Source: an uncultured Olsenella sp.
Lineage (GTDB): Bacteria; Actinomycetota; Coriobacteriia; Coriobacteriales; Atopobiaceae
Direction: 5' to 3'
DNA: 30,674 bases
Assembly (NCBI GenBank): GCA_900548775.1
Contig: URLM01000021.1
Coordinates: 1-30,674 of the forward strand
The translations under genes and the position numbers were made by a program. Positions 23,293 to 30,674 of this stretch are shown here, one piece after another (positions within the stretch are counted from its first letter, which is position 1; the number at the start of each line of letters is the position of its first letter). The notes beneath the pieces are model-generated. The model was not told the origin of the DNA and did no database searches. It was given only the letters and a program-made list of their open reading frames with translations.

Positions 23293-24291
23293 CTACCCGA
23301 GCCTCGCGAGAATGGCCTCCGCCATCGCCTCCGGCGTGAGACCCGCGCGCTCCAGGAGCCGGCTCTGCTCGTCCGCCTCGGGATAGCAGTCCGGCGCGCC
23401 CAGGCGCAGCAGCCCCGGGGCCCCTCCACGCTCGAGCAGAGACTCGGCGAGAAGCCCGCCAAGGCCGCCGACCACGCTGTGCTCCTCCACCGTCACGGCA
23501 AGCCGAGCGCTGGCGAGCAGCCCAACGACACGCTGGTCGAGGGGCTTGATGGTACCCACGCTCACAACGCGGCAGGAGGCCCCGCGGTCACGAAGCACAT
23601 CCGCTGCGGCAGCCGCGCGCGCCGTGATGGAGCCGCAGGCCGCAATGGCAACGTCGGCCTCGCCACCAGGCGCATCGTCACCAAGCACGCGACACGCACC
23701 GAGAGAGAACTCCCCCGCGGGAAGCACGGGGTCGCCGGCAGGAGCCTGCGTGATGCGCACGTAGACTGGCCGCGGGTCTCGCGCCAGCTCCGCGAGCGCG
23801 CAGGCAAGCTCGGTGTTGTTCGCCGGCGTGACCACGGTGAGCCCGGGAATCGAGCGCATGCACGCGAGGTCTTCCAGCGCCATGTGACTAGGCCCCAGGA
23901 TTCCCGCATGATAGCCGGCGCCAAGTCCCACAAGCACGACCGGCGACTCCATCATCCCCAGGTTCACGCGCACCTGGTCGAGCACGCGCGCCGTGATGAA
24001 GGGAGCGTACGATGGCGCAAAGACGTGGAAGCCCTCGTTGGCGAGGGCTGCGGCAACCTCGACCTGGTTCTGCTCGGCAATCCCACATTGGATGACGGAG
24101 CCAGGCAGCCTCGAGCGCAGCTCGTCCAGGGCAAGCCTGCGCCCGTAGTCCGAGACAACGGCCATGACCTGGGGGTCATGCTCGGCAATCCTCCCCAGCG
24201 CACGCCCAAACGCAACGCGCGAGTCAAGTCGGTCGAACTCCACGGGGTCCGCGACGACCGCAGGTGCGGCGGCAACAACTTCTCTAGGCAT
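23293..24291 (-). CDS. Transketolase, C-terminal subunit
   Basis: 332 aa. Second half of a split thiamine-diphosphate transketolase: the pyrimidine-binding domain (about 20-185) with the catalytic glutamate E73 in CGIAEQNQVE, then the C-terminal domain (about 205-325). GILGPSHMALEDLACMRSIPGL (130-151) is the usual conserved block. The start at 24291 overlaps the end of the upstream gene by eight bases and has GGGAGG inside it, so the two subunits are made in a coupled fashion. Split transketolases often serve catabolism of particular sugars (for example apulose-4-phosphate) rather than the central pentose pathway; the substrate here is unknown. Confidence 0.9.
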   Translation of the reverse strand: MPREVVAAAPAVVADPVEFDRLDSRVAFGRALGRIAEHDPQVMAVVSDYGRRLALDELRSRLPGSVIQCGIAEQNQVEVAAALANEGFHVFAPSYAPFITARVLDQVRVNLGMMESPVVLVGLGAGYHAGILGPSHMALEDLACMRSIPGLTVVTPANNTELACALAELARDPRPVYVRITQAPAGDPVLPAGEFSLGACRVLGDDAPGGEADVAIAACGSITARAAAAADVLRDRGASCRVVSVGTIKPLDQRVVGLLASARLAVTVEEHSVVGGLGGLLAESLLERGGAPGLLRLGAPDCYPEADEQSRLLERAGLTPEAMAEAILARLG

Positions 24292-25942
24292 GGCTTGCCT
24301 CCCTGCCAAGCTCCCGAACCGCCTGGGCATAGAGACCGTCGGTCAGCTTGTTGTCATGCCACTCGACGCAGTTCTCGGCAAACGAGAGCCCCTTGCCCTT
24401 GGTGGTGTGGGCGAGAACCGCCCGCAGCCGTACATGGCTTGGCGCAAGCACGCTCCACAGGGCACTCACGTCGTGCCCGTCAACCTCAATGACCTCGAAG
24501 CCAAAGGCGCGGAACTTCTCCGCGAGGCTTCCCGTGTCAAGCACCTGCGCCGTTGGGCCGTCGAGCTGCAGGCCGTTGACGTCGACCACGACCGTGAGCG
24601 ACGCAAGGCCAAGGTGGCCGGCAAGCGCCGCAGACTCCCAGACCGAGCCCTCGTTGCACTCGCCGTCGCCAAGCAGGCAGAAGACGCGCGAGGAAAGCCC
24701 ACGCCTCTGGGCGGCAATCGCCAGGCCGCAGGCATACCCAAGGCCCATGCCCAGGCTTCCCCCGGAGGTCTCGATGCCGCGCGCGGGGTCGCGTCTGGGG
24801 TGCTTGAACAGCACCGCATTGGGTCCGAGAAGCCCTCGGCCCACGTCCTCCCGAGAGACCAGGCCAGCATGGAGCAGCGCCGGATAGAGCGCGAGCGAGG
24901 CGTGCCCCTTGGAGAGCACGAAGCGGTCGCGCTGCTCCCAGGGGGTGCCATCTGCCCCGGTTCGCATGACGCCACCGTAGAGCACAGCGAGGACCTCGGC
25001 AGCGGAAAGGCTTCCGCCCAGGTGGAAAGGCATGCTGGGGTTGGTATGAGCGAACTCGACAACGGCGCGGCGAATGTCGAGGGCCAGGCCTGCGAGCCGA
25101 CGGCGCTCGGCAGGGGCGAGCGCTGGTGCGAGCGAGGTGGGCAGCCACCCGTCTTGGACGGACGTCCCGGCAACCTCCTGGCCGGCACGCAGCCAGGTGA
25201 GGCCCTGCTCGATGACCGTCGCGTCGGCAAGGCCTATGGTCTGTCGCAGCACGAGCACGGGGTCGTGCTCGTCGCAGCCCAGCACTGCGGCGCGCTCCCC
25301 CGCCGTGGAGGCGGAATAGCGAACCTTAGACCAGGTGATCTTTCTTCCCGAGCAGCGCTCCACCGCATCGAAGGCGGTCTCGCGAGAGAAGTCTGCCTCC
25401 TCCAGCCCAGGGCACTCGCCAAGGTTCTCCCAGCCCTCCTGGCAGATGACCGGCTTGCCATCAACGGTGCGAACGCGCAGCAGGTACAGCACGGGGCTGC
25501 CGGGCTGGATGCGAAGGTGCTCGGCCACGTCTGCCGGTGCGGGGACGACGCGCTTCTCGAGCACATGCGTCACGAAGTCCTTGCCCCGCTCGCGAAGGGA
25601 CTCGCCAAACGAGAGGGGCCGTTCACCCGCAGGATGGGAAAGGGCGCGCTCGGAGACGAAGGTGCCCGATCCGCGCACCTGGACGAGAAACCCCTCGTCG
25701 ACAAGCTCGCTGATGGCCCGCCGAACGGTGCCGCGCGAGATGCCAAAACGCGCCATGAGCTCGTGCTCGGAGGGGATGCGGGAGCCGGGCGCCCACTCGT
25801 GCAGGCCGATCTTCTCGCGCAGGAGGTCTGCCAGCTGTGAGTACACGGGGGCCGACCCCGCCTTGCCGCCGGACCGCCCTGCGGCCTCGTCCGTCACGGC
25901 GTCTGGCGCATCCCGAAGCGCGTCCCTGCCGTTCTCTGCCAT
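24284..25942 (-). CDS. GntR/UTRA regulator fused to transketolase N-terminal subunit
   Basis: 552 aa with two complete modules. Residues 33-96 are a GntR-family winged helix-turn-helix (YSQLADLLREKI, SRIPSEHELMARFGISRGTV, GSGTFV). Residues 115-262 form a UTRA ligand-sensing domain of the HutC subfamily (SPVLYLLRVRTVDGKPV). Residues 278-545 are the thiamine-diphosphate domain of a split transketolase: HLGGSLSAAE (H307), SKGHASLALYP (H347), GDGECNEG (425-432) with N456 downstream, and TTKGKGLSFAE. All key residues are present, so both halves look functional. The ATG at 25942 follows GGGAGGG. I see no ATG or ribosome site at the junction, so a single fused protein is expected. It presumably regulates its own operon while pairing with the C-terminal subunit. 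Confidence 0.88.
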   Translation of the reverse strand: MAENGRDALRDAPDAVTDEAAGRSGGKAGSAPVYSQLADLLREKIGLHEWAPGSRIPSEHELMARFGISRGTVRRAISELVDEGFLVQVRGSGTFVSERALSHPAGERPLSFGESLRERGKDFVTHVLEKRVVPAPADVAEHLRIQPGSPVLYLLRVRTVDGKPVICQEGWENLGECPGLEEADFSRETAFDAVERCSGRKITWSKVRYSASTAGERAAVLGCDEHDPVLVLRQTIGLADATVIEQGLTWLRAGQEVAGTSVQDGWLPTSLAPALAPAERRRLAGLALDIRRAVVEFAHTNPSMPFHLGGSLSAAEVLAVLYGGVMRTGADGTPWEQRDRFVLSKGHASLALYPALLHAGLVSREDVGRGLLGPNAVLFKHPRRDPARGIETSGGSLGMGLGYACGLAIAAQRRGLSSRVFCLLGDGECNEGSVWESAALAGHLGLASLTVVVDVNGLQLDGPTAQVLDTGSLAEKFRAFGFEVIEVDGHDVSALWSVLAPSHVRLRAVLAHTTKGKGLSFAENCVEWHDNKLTDGLYAQAVRELGREASHA

Positions 25943-25983
25943 GTAGCCCTCCCCGACTCATGTGCATCACTGTTGCGAGACAT

Positions 25984-25997
25984 AGTTGTACACCACT
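25984..25997. promoter_or_regulatory. Candidate operator of the regulator-transketolase operon
   Basis: AGTTGTACACCACT is an imperfect palindrome (10 of 14 positions symmetric: AGTnGTnnACnACT), the shape bound by HutC-type GntR dimers. It covers the predicted transcription start. Confidence 0.5.
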
Positions 25998-26001
25998 TGT
26001 C

Positions 26002-26029
26002 CCCATAGGAGACAGGCAACGGGAGGTAA
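26002..26029 (-). promoter_or_regulatory. Predicted promoter of the regulator-transketolase operon
   Basis: On the minus strand TTACCT (26029-26024), 16 bp, TATGGG (26007-26002). The start would fall near 25995, inside the palindrome. Confidence 0.4.
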
Positions 26030-26170
26030 TGGGCGCGTGCGTCAAAACAACACGACGGACGGCAGGCGAGAAGGCATGGGGCAACGGGAGTGCGCGGTGC
26101 GCGCACGCAGAGTGGGCATGGCAACCCTGCGCCAGAATGGACACCGTGCTCTGCCTGTTGTTTTAAGAGA

Positions 26171-26255
26171 TGGTAGGGGCGGTGGGACTCGAACCCACAA
26201 TCCTTTCGGCGAGGGATTTTAAGTCCCCTGCGTATGCCAATTCCGCCACGCCCCC
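26171..26255 (-). tRNA. tRNA-Leu (anticodon TAA)
   Basis: 85 nt with a long variable arm and encoded CCA, as in class II tRNAs. Acceptor GGGGGCG pairs with CGCCCCT (terminal G-T). Anticodon loop CTTAAAA gives TAA. It lies 19 bp after ppx and may be co-transcribed. Confidence 0.94.
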
Positions 26256-26274
26256 CAGCTTGCCTCCGGACGCC

Positions 26275-27273
26275 CTATGCCCCAGACGTCCCGAGCGGCC
26301 TCATGGTGGGCTTCCAGACCACCGGAGACTCGCGCCCCTCAAGGATAGCAGCACAGACGATGGAAAGGCCAAAGAGAAGGTCGCTCTCGCTCACGGTGAG
26401 GCTTGGGAAGCCGGTCTGGCGAAGGAGCTCGGAGACCGCGACGGCACCGCCGAGAATCACCGGCGCCCTTTTCGCCTGAATGCCCTTGAGCCCAGCGCGC
26501 CCCTCCTTCGTGAGGGCCGCCAGGCGCTGCTCGAGCGCATCGACGCGCTCGCGGGAAAGCTCGTGGAGATGAACGTAGGCGGGGTCGTACGGATCGAGCC
26601 CGGCGTCAATGGCAACGAGCGTGGTGACCGTCCCGCCCGTGACCACAAGCGTCTGGGGGCTGCCCAGGCGAGCGCCGGCATCCCTGAGCGCCTGCGAGAA
26701 GGTCTGGGCCGCATACTCGTGGGCACGCGCCAAATCCGCCGCGGATGGCGGGTCCTCGCGCGAGAGGAAGCGCTCGGTGAGGCGCCTGCACCCAACCTGG
26801 ACGGAGGTGACCCACCCCAGGTCGAGTGTGCCGCCAGAGAGCTCGCCCACGGCAAGCTCGGTCGAGCCGCCGCCATTGTCCGCCACGAGAATGCGACGGC
26901 CGTCGAAGTCCTGCGCGACCCCCAGGAAGGTGAGGGCCCCCTCGATCTGGCCGGGAATGATGAGCGGATCAAGGCCCAGCGACGCAAGCGCGGCCCCAAG
27001 CTCGGGCGAGTTGGAGGCGTCGCGCGCGGCGCTCGTGAGCGTGCAGCACACCGCCTCGGCACCAGACTCGCGCGCGGTGTCGACGTACGCCTTCGCGCAA
27101 GCGAAGACGCGCTCCATGGCCTCCTGGGCAAGCTTGCCGGTCCTGTCCACGTCCTGTCCCAGGTTGCAGATGATCGACTGCTTGCCAAGCCGGATGACCC
27201 TCGACCCTTCCACGTCTGCCACCGCAAGGCGGCAGGTGACGGTGCCGATGTCGATGACCGCGACCCTGCGCAT
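26275..27273 (-). CDS. Ppx/GppA family exopolyphosphatase/pppGpp phosphatase
   Basis: 332 aa, the short form without the C-terminal HD domain. ASKHA-fold enzyme hydrolysing terminal phosphate from polyphosphate and/or pppGpp. Motifs: VAVIDIGTVTCRLAVADV (phosphate 1; the usual S of GTNS is C here), TLTSAARDASN, and the ATP-site-like VADNGGGSTELAVG (phosphate 2), then VVTGGTVTTLVAID. Its ATG shares one base with the stop of the divIC-like gene (TAATG), implying coupling. divIC-ppx adjacency is common in Actinobacteria. Which substrate is preferred cannot be told. Confidence 0.9.
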   Translation of the reverse strand: MRRVAVIDIGTVTCRLAVADVEGSRVIRLGKQSIICNLGQDVDRTGKLAQEAMERVFACAKAYVDTARESGAEAVCCTLTSAARDASNSPELGAALASLGLDPLIIPGQIEGALTFLGVAQDFDGRRILVADNGGGSTELAVGELSGGTLDLGWVTSVQVGCRRLTERFLSREDPPSAADLARAHEYAAQTFSQALRDAGARLGSPQTLVVTGGTVTTLVAIDAGLDPYDPAYVHLHELSRERVDALEQRLAALTKEGRAGLKGIQAKRAPVILGGAVAVSELLRQTGFPSLTVSESDLLFGLSIVCAAILEGRESPVVWKPTMRPLGTSGA

Positions 27274-28094
27274 TAGTTACCGCTTCCCGTGGAACCCGCG
27301 TGATACTGGAAGATGGTGTCGGCAACGCCCACGTACCAGGGGACGTCTGCCGAGACGACCGTGCCCGTGCCCATGGGGGTGGCCTCGGTGCTGTCGTCCG
27401 AGAGCCCCTCGACGACCACGCCGGTCTCCCCCTCGCCAACATAGCCGCGCTCGCGGGCGAGGTCTTGCACGCCCTCGGGGGTCATGAGGGCATTGACGTC
27501 GCTTGTGAGCTGGTCGTTGCTCTGGGTGGTGGCGTCGTAGGTTGCCTGGAGGTCGAGGCCGGAGCGCCATGCCGCATAGAGGTTGCATGCAGGCCCGTAG
27601 AGCATGACCACCGTGGCAATGACAACCGCGGCGATGATGACCGGAAGGCGGTGAGCGGAAGCGAACTCCTCGGCGCGAGAGGCGGTATCGGAGGCAGCGG
27701 ACGTCGCGCCAGCCGCGACGCCAGCGACCTTGTCGGCAACACCGGAGACCGGGCCGGACTCGGGCTCGGGAGCACGAGTTTCGCGTCGCTCGGAGCGCGT
27801 GCGGGTGCGGGCCGCGCTTGCGGAACGGGGTGACGTGGGCCGGCCGGCAGCGGCGCTGCGGGAGGAGCTCCGACGGGAGGGCGTGGGCTGCACGTAGCTC
27901 ACGCGAGATCGACGGGCGCTCCCTGTGCCCACATGGCGGCCGGAGGGGCCGTCCTCCTCGACGCGAACGCCCTCCATTACCGAGGAGAACGGCGAACGAT
28001 GGCCCCTGCCTGCGGAATAGGTGTAGACGGCCGGTCGTGGCGCCACGTCCGTGGTTCCTCTTAGCGCAATCTCTGTGCCCGAATATCTGCTCAT
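27273..28094 (-). CDS. FtsL/DivIC-like septum formation protein with long disordered N-terminus
   Basis: 273 aa, single-pass membrane protein. Residues 1-148 are low-complexity, rich in S, R, A and P, and probably cytoplasmic. Residues 150-167 are the membrane helix (LPVIIAAVVIATVVMLYG). Then comes a short heptad-like segment (DLQATYDATTQSNDQLTSDVNAL) and the motif LARERGYVGEGETGVV, typical of DivIC/FtsB, which stabilise the divisome with FtsL and FtsQ. The position between mazG and ppx supports this, since DivIC lies near mazG in Bacillus. The long N-terminal extension is unusual. The ribosome site before 28094 is weak. Confidence 0.78.
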   Translation of the reverse strand: MSRYSGTEIALRGTTDVAPRPAVYTYSAGRGHRSPFSSVMEGVRVEEDGPSGRHVGTGSARRSRVSYVQPTPSRRSSSRSAAAGRPTSPRSASAARTRTRSERRETRAPEPESGPVSGVADKVAGVAAGATSAASDTASRAEEFASAHRLPVIIAAVVIATVVMLYGPACNLYAAWRSGLDLQATYDATTQSNDQLTSDVNALMTPEGVQDLARERGYVGEGETGVVVEGLSDDSTEATPMGTGTVVSADVPWYVGVADTIFQYHAGSTGSGN

Positions 28095-28156
28095 GCCGTG
28101 ACTTCGTTTCTAGTTTGATTTGGCGTGACAGCGCGGAGTTACCGCGTGGCATCAAG

Positions 28157-28165
28157 TGTATACCA
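28157..28165 (-). promoter_or_regulatory. Extended -10 promoter of the divIC-like gene
   Basis: On the minus strand TGG then TATACA, in the 90-bp gap after the mazG fusion gene. A small CGCGG/CCGCG hairpin follows in the leader. Confidence 0.45.
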
Positions 28166-28184
28166 GAAGGGGTCGCCGACGGCC

Positions 28185-30296
28185 TCAGGAGAAGCTCTCC
28201 TCTCGCTTCGCACGGTCCCAAAGCTCGTTGAGCTTCGCGGTCGAGAGGGCATCGAGGTCGCCGCCGCCTTCCCGTGCCAGCTCCTCCATGCGCGACCAGC
28301 GACGACGGAACTTCTCGTTGCTCTGCGCCAACGCGCCTTCCGCGTCGATGCCCTCCATGCGCGCGACGTTCACCAGCGAGAAGAGCAGATCGCCAAATTC
28401 GAGCGCCCTTGCCTGCGACCCCCTTGGCTCCCGCTCGAACTCGCCGCGCTCCTCCCGCACCTTGTCCCACACGCCGGAGACGTCATCCCAGTCGAAGCCG
28501 GCCTTTGCGGCGCGGGCACTGATCTTCTGGCACTGCATGAGCGCCGGCATCGAGTGCGGCACCGAGTCGAGAAGGCCAGCCTCGCCCGTCTCGTTGCTGC
28601 CGTCGGCCGCCTCGCGCTCGCGACGCTTCGCCTTGTCCCAGATGCGCGCCACATCCTCGGGCGTCTCGGCGTCAACGCCGCCAAACACGTGCGGGTGGCG
28701 CCGCACGAGCTTCTCGTCTATTGTGCGGCACACGTCGTCGACGGTGAAGGAGCCCTCCTCCGCAGCGACCTGGGCGTTGAGAACCACCTGATAGAGCACG
28801 TCGCCAAGCTCCTCGGCCATGTGGGAGGGGTCGCCCGACCTCATGGCCTCGGCGGCCTCGTACGCCTCCTCGACCATATAGCGCACGAGGGACTCGTGCG
28901 TCTGCTCGCGGTCCCAGGGGCAGCCGTCCTCCTGGCGAAGCCGCCAGACCGTGCGCACGAGGCGGTCGAACTCGGGGTGCGTGCCCGGAACGCCCTCGCG
29001 CGAGAGGCTCTCGGCGTCGACGGCGTCAAGCCGGCTCTTCTCGGCATCGGGTGCCGGAGCTGCATGTTCCGATGCCCCGAGGGCAACGGGCTCTTCTCGA
29101 CGGGCGTCGATCCCTCCTGCCCGCATGGCGTCAGCAAGAGCCTCCGCAACAATCGCCGCGCCGGTAGAGCCGGGGTGAAGCCTGCCGTCTGCGAACATGA
29201 GCGGGTTTCTCGGCAGGATGTTGGTGCCGTCGACCAACGTCACGTTGTCGAGGTCGCGGCACGCGCGCTCGATGGCGCGGCGCACCCACGCAAGCGACTT
29301 GCCACTGGGGACGCCGGCAAGCGCCGCCGCGTCGTCCTCCTCCGCGCGCCAGAGCGGCGTGAGCACGTAGATGGGGGTCGCCGGAAAGAGCTTGCAAAGG
29401 CGCTCGAGGTAGGCGGCCGTATCGCGGCGAATCTCCTTGCCCGTGCCCTTGCGGCCCCAGTCGTTGGTCCCGTATGCCACGGTGATGGCCGCGGGGGGCT
29501 CGTTGCGGAGCGCCTTCATGCCCGCCAGCGTGCCCTGGTCGAAGACGTAGCCGCAGACGGCCTGGTTCACCAGGTCAAGGCCCAGCTCGGCCGAGAGAAG
29601 CGCGGGATACGAGAGGGACGGGCAACCGACGACAAAGCCCTGCGTGATGGAGTCGCCGAGGGCGAGAAGGTACCTGCGGCGTGGCGCCGGAGAGGTCGTG
29701 CCGTTGGAGGCGAGCCGGCCCACGGCCACCGACATGATGAGCGGCAGGTAGACACGCACCTCGGCGGGCACGTGCTCGGGGTTGTCAAAGCTCACGGAGA
29801 TGCGGCCGTCGCGCACCGCGACGGTATGGGCCTGCCCACCGCCAACAACGACGTCGATGCCGTCGACAAGGCCGTCCTCCGCCTTGCCGAGGTCTCCAAG
29901 GCGGCCCATGACCTCAGCGTACAGCGGGTTCGACGGGTCAAGGGCTCCCGTCACGCGACAGTCGAAGGAGACCTCGTCGCCCGTGGTCACAAGCGCGAGG
30001 CAGATGCCCGAGGTCGCGCGCGCCCTGCGACCGCGGCCAACGGACTCCAGGTAGCGCAGCTGCTTCTTCGAGAAGCGATAGGGCTGGACCAGCCCGTCTC
30101 CCGCGTCCTCGACGACAAGGGCGCCGCGCAGGTAGTTGACGACGTCCCCGGCCTGGAACTCGTCGGCGAGAGGGGTGGCGGGCCCGTCATCATGGTGCGG
30201 AGCCGTTCTCGACCCTATGCGCGCGGCGGCAAGCGCCGTGCGCGCCAGCCTTCCAGACCTGATGAGCCGTGCCCTGTCGTCCTTGCTCAATGCCAT
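28185..30296 (-). CDS. SGNH hydrolase - MazG nucleotide pyrophosphohydrolase fusion
   Basis: 703 aa. Residues 45-200 are a beta-rich N-terminal domain of the kind that precedes some SGNH esterases. Residues 207-392 are an SGNH/GDSL hydrolase: ALGDSITQG with S216, AVCGY (G249), YGTNDWG (N278), and the D370/H374 pair in DGRLHPGS. After a 45-residue linker, residues 441-700 are a two-domain MazG that hydrolyses NTPs to NMP plus pyrophosphate: CPWDREQTHESL, VEEAYEAAEA (E476, E477, E480), EELGDVLYQVV (E495, E496, D499), and second-domain EFGDLLFSLVN. The start at 30296 follows GAGAGGGAC. No signal peptide is evident. The frame is unbroken. MazG next to a possible mfd and divIC matches Gram-positive gene order; the esterase half is the novelty. 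Confidence 0.88.
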   Translation of the reverse strand: MALSKDDRARLIRSGRLARTALAAARIGSRTAPHHDDGPATPLADEFQAGDVVNYLRGALVVEDAGDGLVQPYRFSKKQLRYLESVGRGRRARATSGICLALVTTGDEVSFDCRVTGALDPSNPLYAEVMGRLGDLGKAEDGLVDGIDVVVGGGQAHTVAVRDGRISVSFDNPEHVPAEVRVYLPLIMSVAVGRLASNGTTSPAPRRRYLLALGDSITQGFVVGCPSLSYPALLSAELGLDLVNQAVCGYVFDQGTLAGMKALRNEPPAAITVAYGTNDWGRKGTGKEIRRDTAAYLERLCKLFPATPIYVLTPLWRAEEDDAAALAGVPSGKSLAWVRRAIERACRDLDNVTLVDGTNILPRNPLMFADGRLHPGSTGAAIVAEALADAMRAGGIDARREEPVALGASEHAAPAPDAEKSRLDAVDAESLSREGVPGTHPEFDRLVRTVWRLRQEDGCPWDREQTHESLVRYMVEEAYEAAEAMRSGDPSHMAEELGDVLYQVVLNAQVAAEEGSFTVDDVCRTIDEKLVRRHPHVFGGVDAETPEDVARIWDKAKRREREAADGSNETGEAGLLDSVPHSMPALMQCQKISARAAKAGFDWDDVSGVWDKVREERGEFEREPRGSQARALEFGDLLFSLVNVARMEGIDAEGALAQSNEKFRRRWSRMEELAREGGGDLDALSTAKLNELWDRAKREESFS

Positions 30297-30395
30297 GGGC
30301 TTGTCCCTCTCGCCATGTTGTGACTGCTGCCGACTCCCGCCAGCATAGGGCAACGAGACCCGCCGGGCCGGGGTGGCCGCAAATGTGCTGCGAAG

Positions 30396-30426
30396 CGATA
30401 CACATTCGAAGGCCGAATGTGTATCG
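30396..30426. repeat. 31-bp inverted repeat, first of a pair
   Basis: CGATACACATTCG (30396-30408), spacer AAGGC, CGAATGTGTATCG (30414-30426): perfect 13-bp arms. It shares CACATTCG/CGAATGTG with the second palindrome. No T-tract follows on either strand. Confidence 0.85.
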
Positions 30427-30433
30427 ACCTGCA

Positions 30434-30467
30434 CGCGTCACACATTCGTATACGAATGTGTGACGCG
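30434..30467. repeat. Perfect 34-bp palindrome, second of the pair
   Basis: Perfectly symmetric about 30450/30451. Half-site CGCGTCACACATTCG, centre TATA. Its axis is about 40 bp from that of the first repeat. Lies in the leader/promoter region of the SGNH-MazG gene. Confidence 0.88.
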
Positions 30468-30551
30468 CCAGAAGGCCCAGGCCGCCGCCCGACCCCGCCG
30501 GGGACCGACCGGCTCCGCTGGGGCAGCCCGGTCCACCCTCAGCTCCATCCC

Positions 30552-30674
30552 CTACTCGTCGTCCGTCTCGTCTCCGCCGCCAATCTCCTCCAGCACGCCA
30601 AGCGCGGCAGGCATGACCTCCTCCTGCTTTGCGCGGAAGGGGTACGCCAGCTTGTGCGTCTTGGGGTAGACCAG
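30552..30674 (-). CDS. C-terminal end of an unidentified protein, possibly Mfd
   Basis: Only the last 40 residues are in the window, ending GVLEEIGGGDETDDE. There are no diagnostic motifs. The segment KLAYPFRAKQEEVMPAAL, a basic strand followed by a helix, is compatible with the final domain of transcription-repair coupling factor Mfd. Mfd precedes mazG in Bacillus-type gene order. This identification rests mostly on context. Confidence 0.4.
   Translation of the reverse strand: MVYPKTHKLAYPFRAKQEEVMPAALGVLEEIGGGDETDDE

Noticed and set aside
24284..25942. Reading the regulator and transketolase halves as two separate genes
   Set aside because: The frame is continuous, and I found no stop, ATG or Shine-Dalgarno sequence between residues 262 and 300.
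30297..30434. N-terminal extension of the SGNH-MazG gene across the first palindrome
   Set aside because: The ATG at 30296 has a good ribosome site; the extension is compositionally random and would place the inverted repeat in coding sequence.

Overview
The window is a high-GC, gene-dense chromosomal segment with mostly housekeeping genes. The gene content and style suggest an actinobacterium of the class Coriobacteriia, something Olsenella/Atopobium-like. The pointers are high GC, strong AGGAGG-type ribosome sites mixed with extended -10 promoters, a MurE whose substrate motif is not the diaminopimelate type, a Bacillus-like veg-ispE pair, and an actinobacterial-style divIC-ppx pair. No rRNA is present, so this placement is inference.

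Layout. 1-2.7 kb, minus strand: 3' part of lysS, then greA and a tatA variant ending in a zinc ribbon. lysS and greA are separated by a greA terminator and a 61-bp tandem repeat array. 2.7-6.3 kb: a membrane-anchored spermidine-synthase-like protein, a GH13 glycosidase, a convergent Cof-type HAD phosphatase and a minimal alkyltransferase. 6.3-8 kb: a 144-bp nested inverted repeat, tRNA-Pro(CGG), ispE and veg. 8.1-12 kb: an M24 peptidase (plus), a long shared hairpin, nagB, rdgB, rph and tRNA-Val(TAC). 12.1-13.8 kb: murE with a leaderless-looking promoter. 13.8-18 kb, minus strand: a deoC-deoB-deoD nucleoside-salvage operon, a 96-bp stem-loop with perfect 23-bp arms, and an iron-dependent alcohol dehydrogenase. 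18.3-20.2 kb: cstA with an operator-like palindrome at its promoter. 20.6-22.7 kb: two overlapping, mutually related alpha-helical repeat proteins of unknown function, then tRNA-Glu(TTC) and an orphan GatB-like PTS IIB. 23.3-25.9 kb, minus strand: a split transketolase whose N-terminal subunit is fused to a GntR/UTRA transcription regulator. 26.2-30.7 kb, minus strand: tRNA-Leu(TAA), ppx/gppA, a divIC-like gene, an SGNH-hydrolase/MazG fusion gene, and the 3' end of a gene that may be mfd.

How it fits together. The deo genes convert deoxyribonucleosides to glyceraldehyde-3-phosphate plus acetaldehyde, and the neighbouring alcohol dehydrogenase could reduce the acetaldehyde. rph and rdgB form a small RNA/nucleotide-quality operon. 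The most unusual content is (a) the regulator-transketolase fusion, with an imperfect palindrome across its own predicted start of transcription, so one polypeptide may sense and metabolise a sugar phosphate; (b) the SGNH-MazG fusion, preceded by two strong palindromes sharing the half-site CACATTCG; and (c) at least four unrelated long inverted or tandem repeats in gaps between otherwise ordinary genes.
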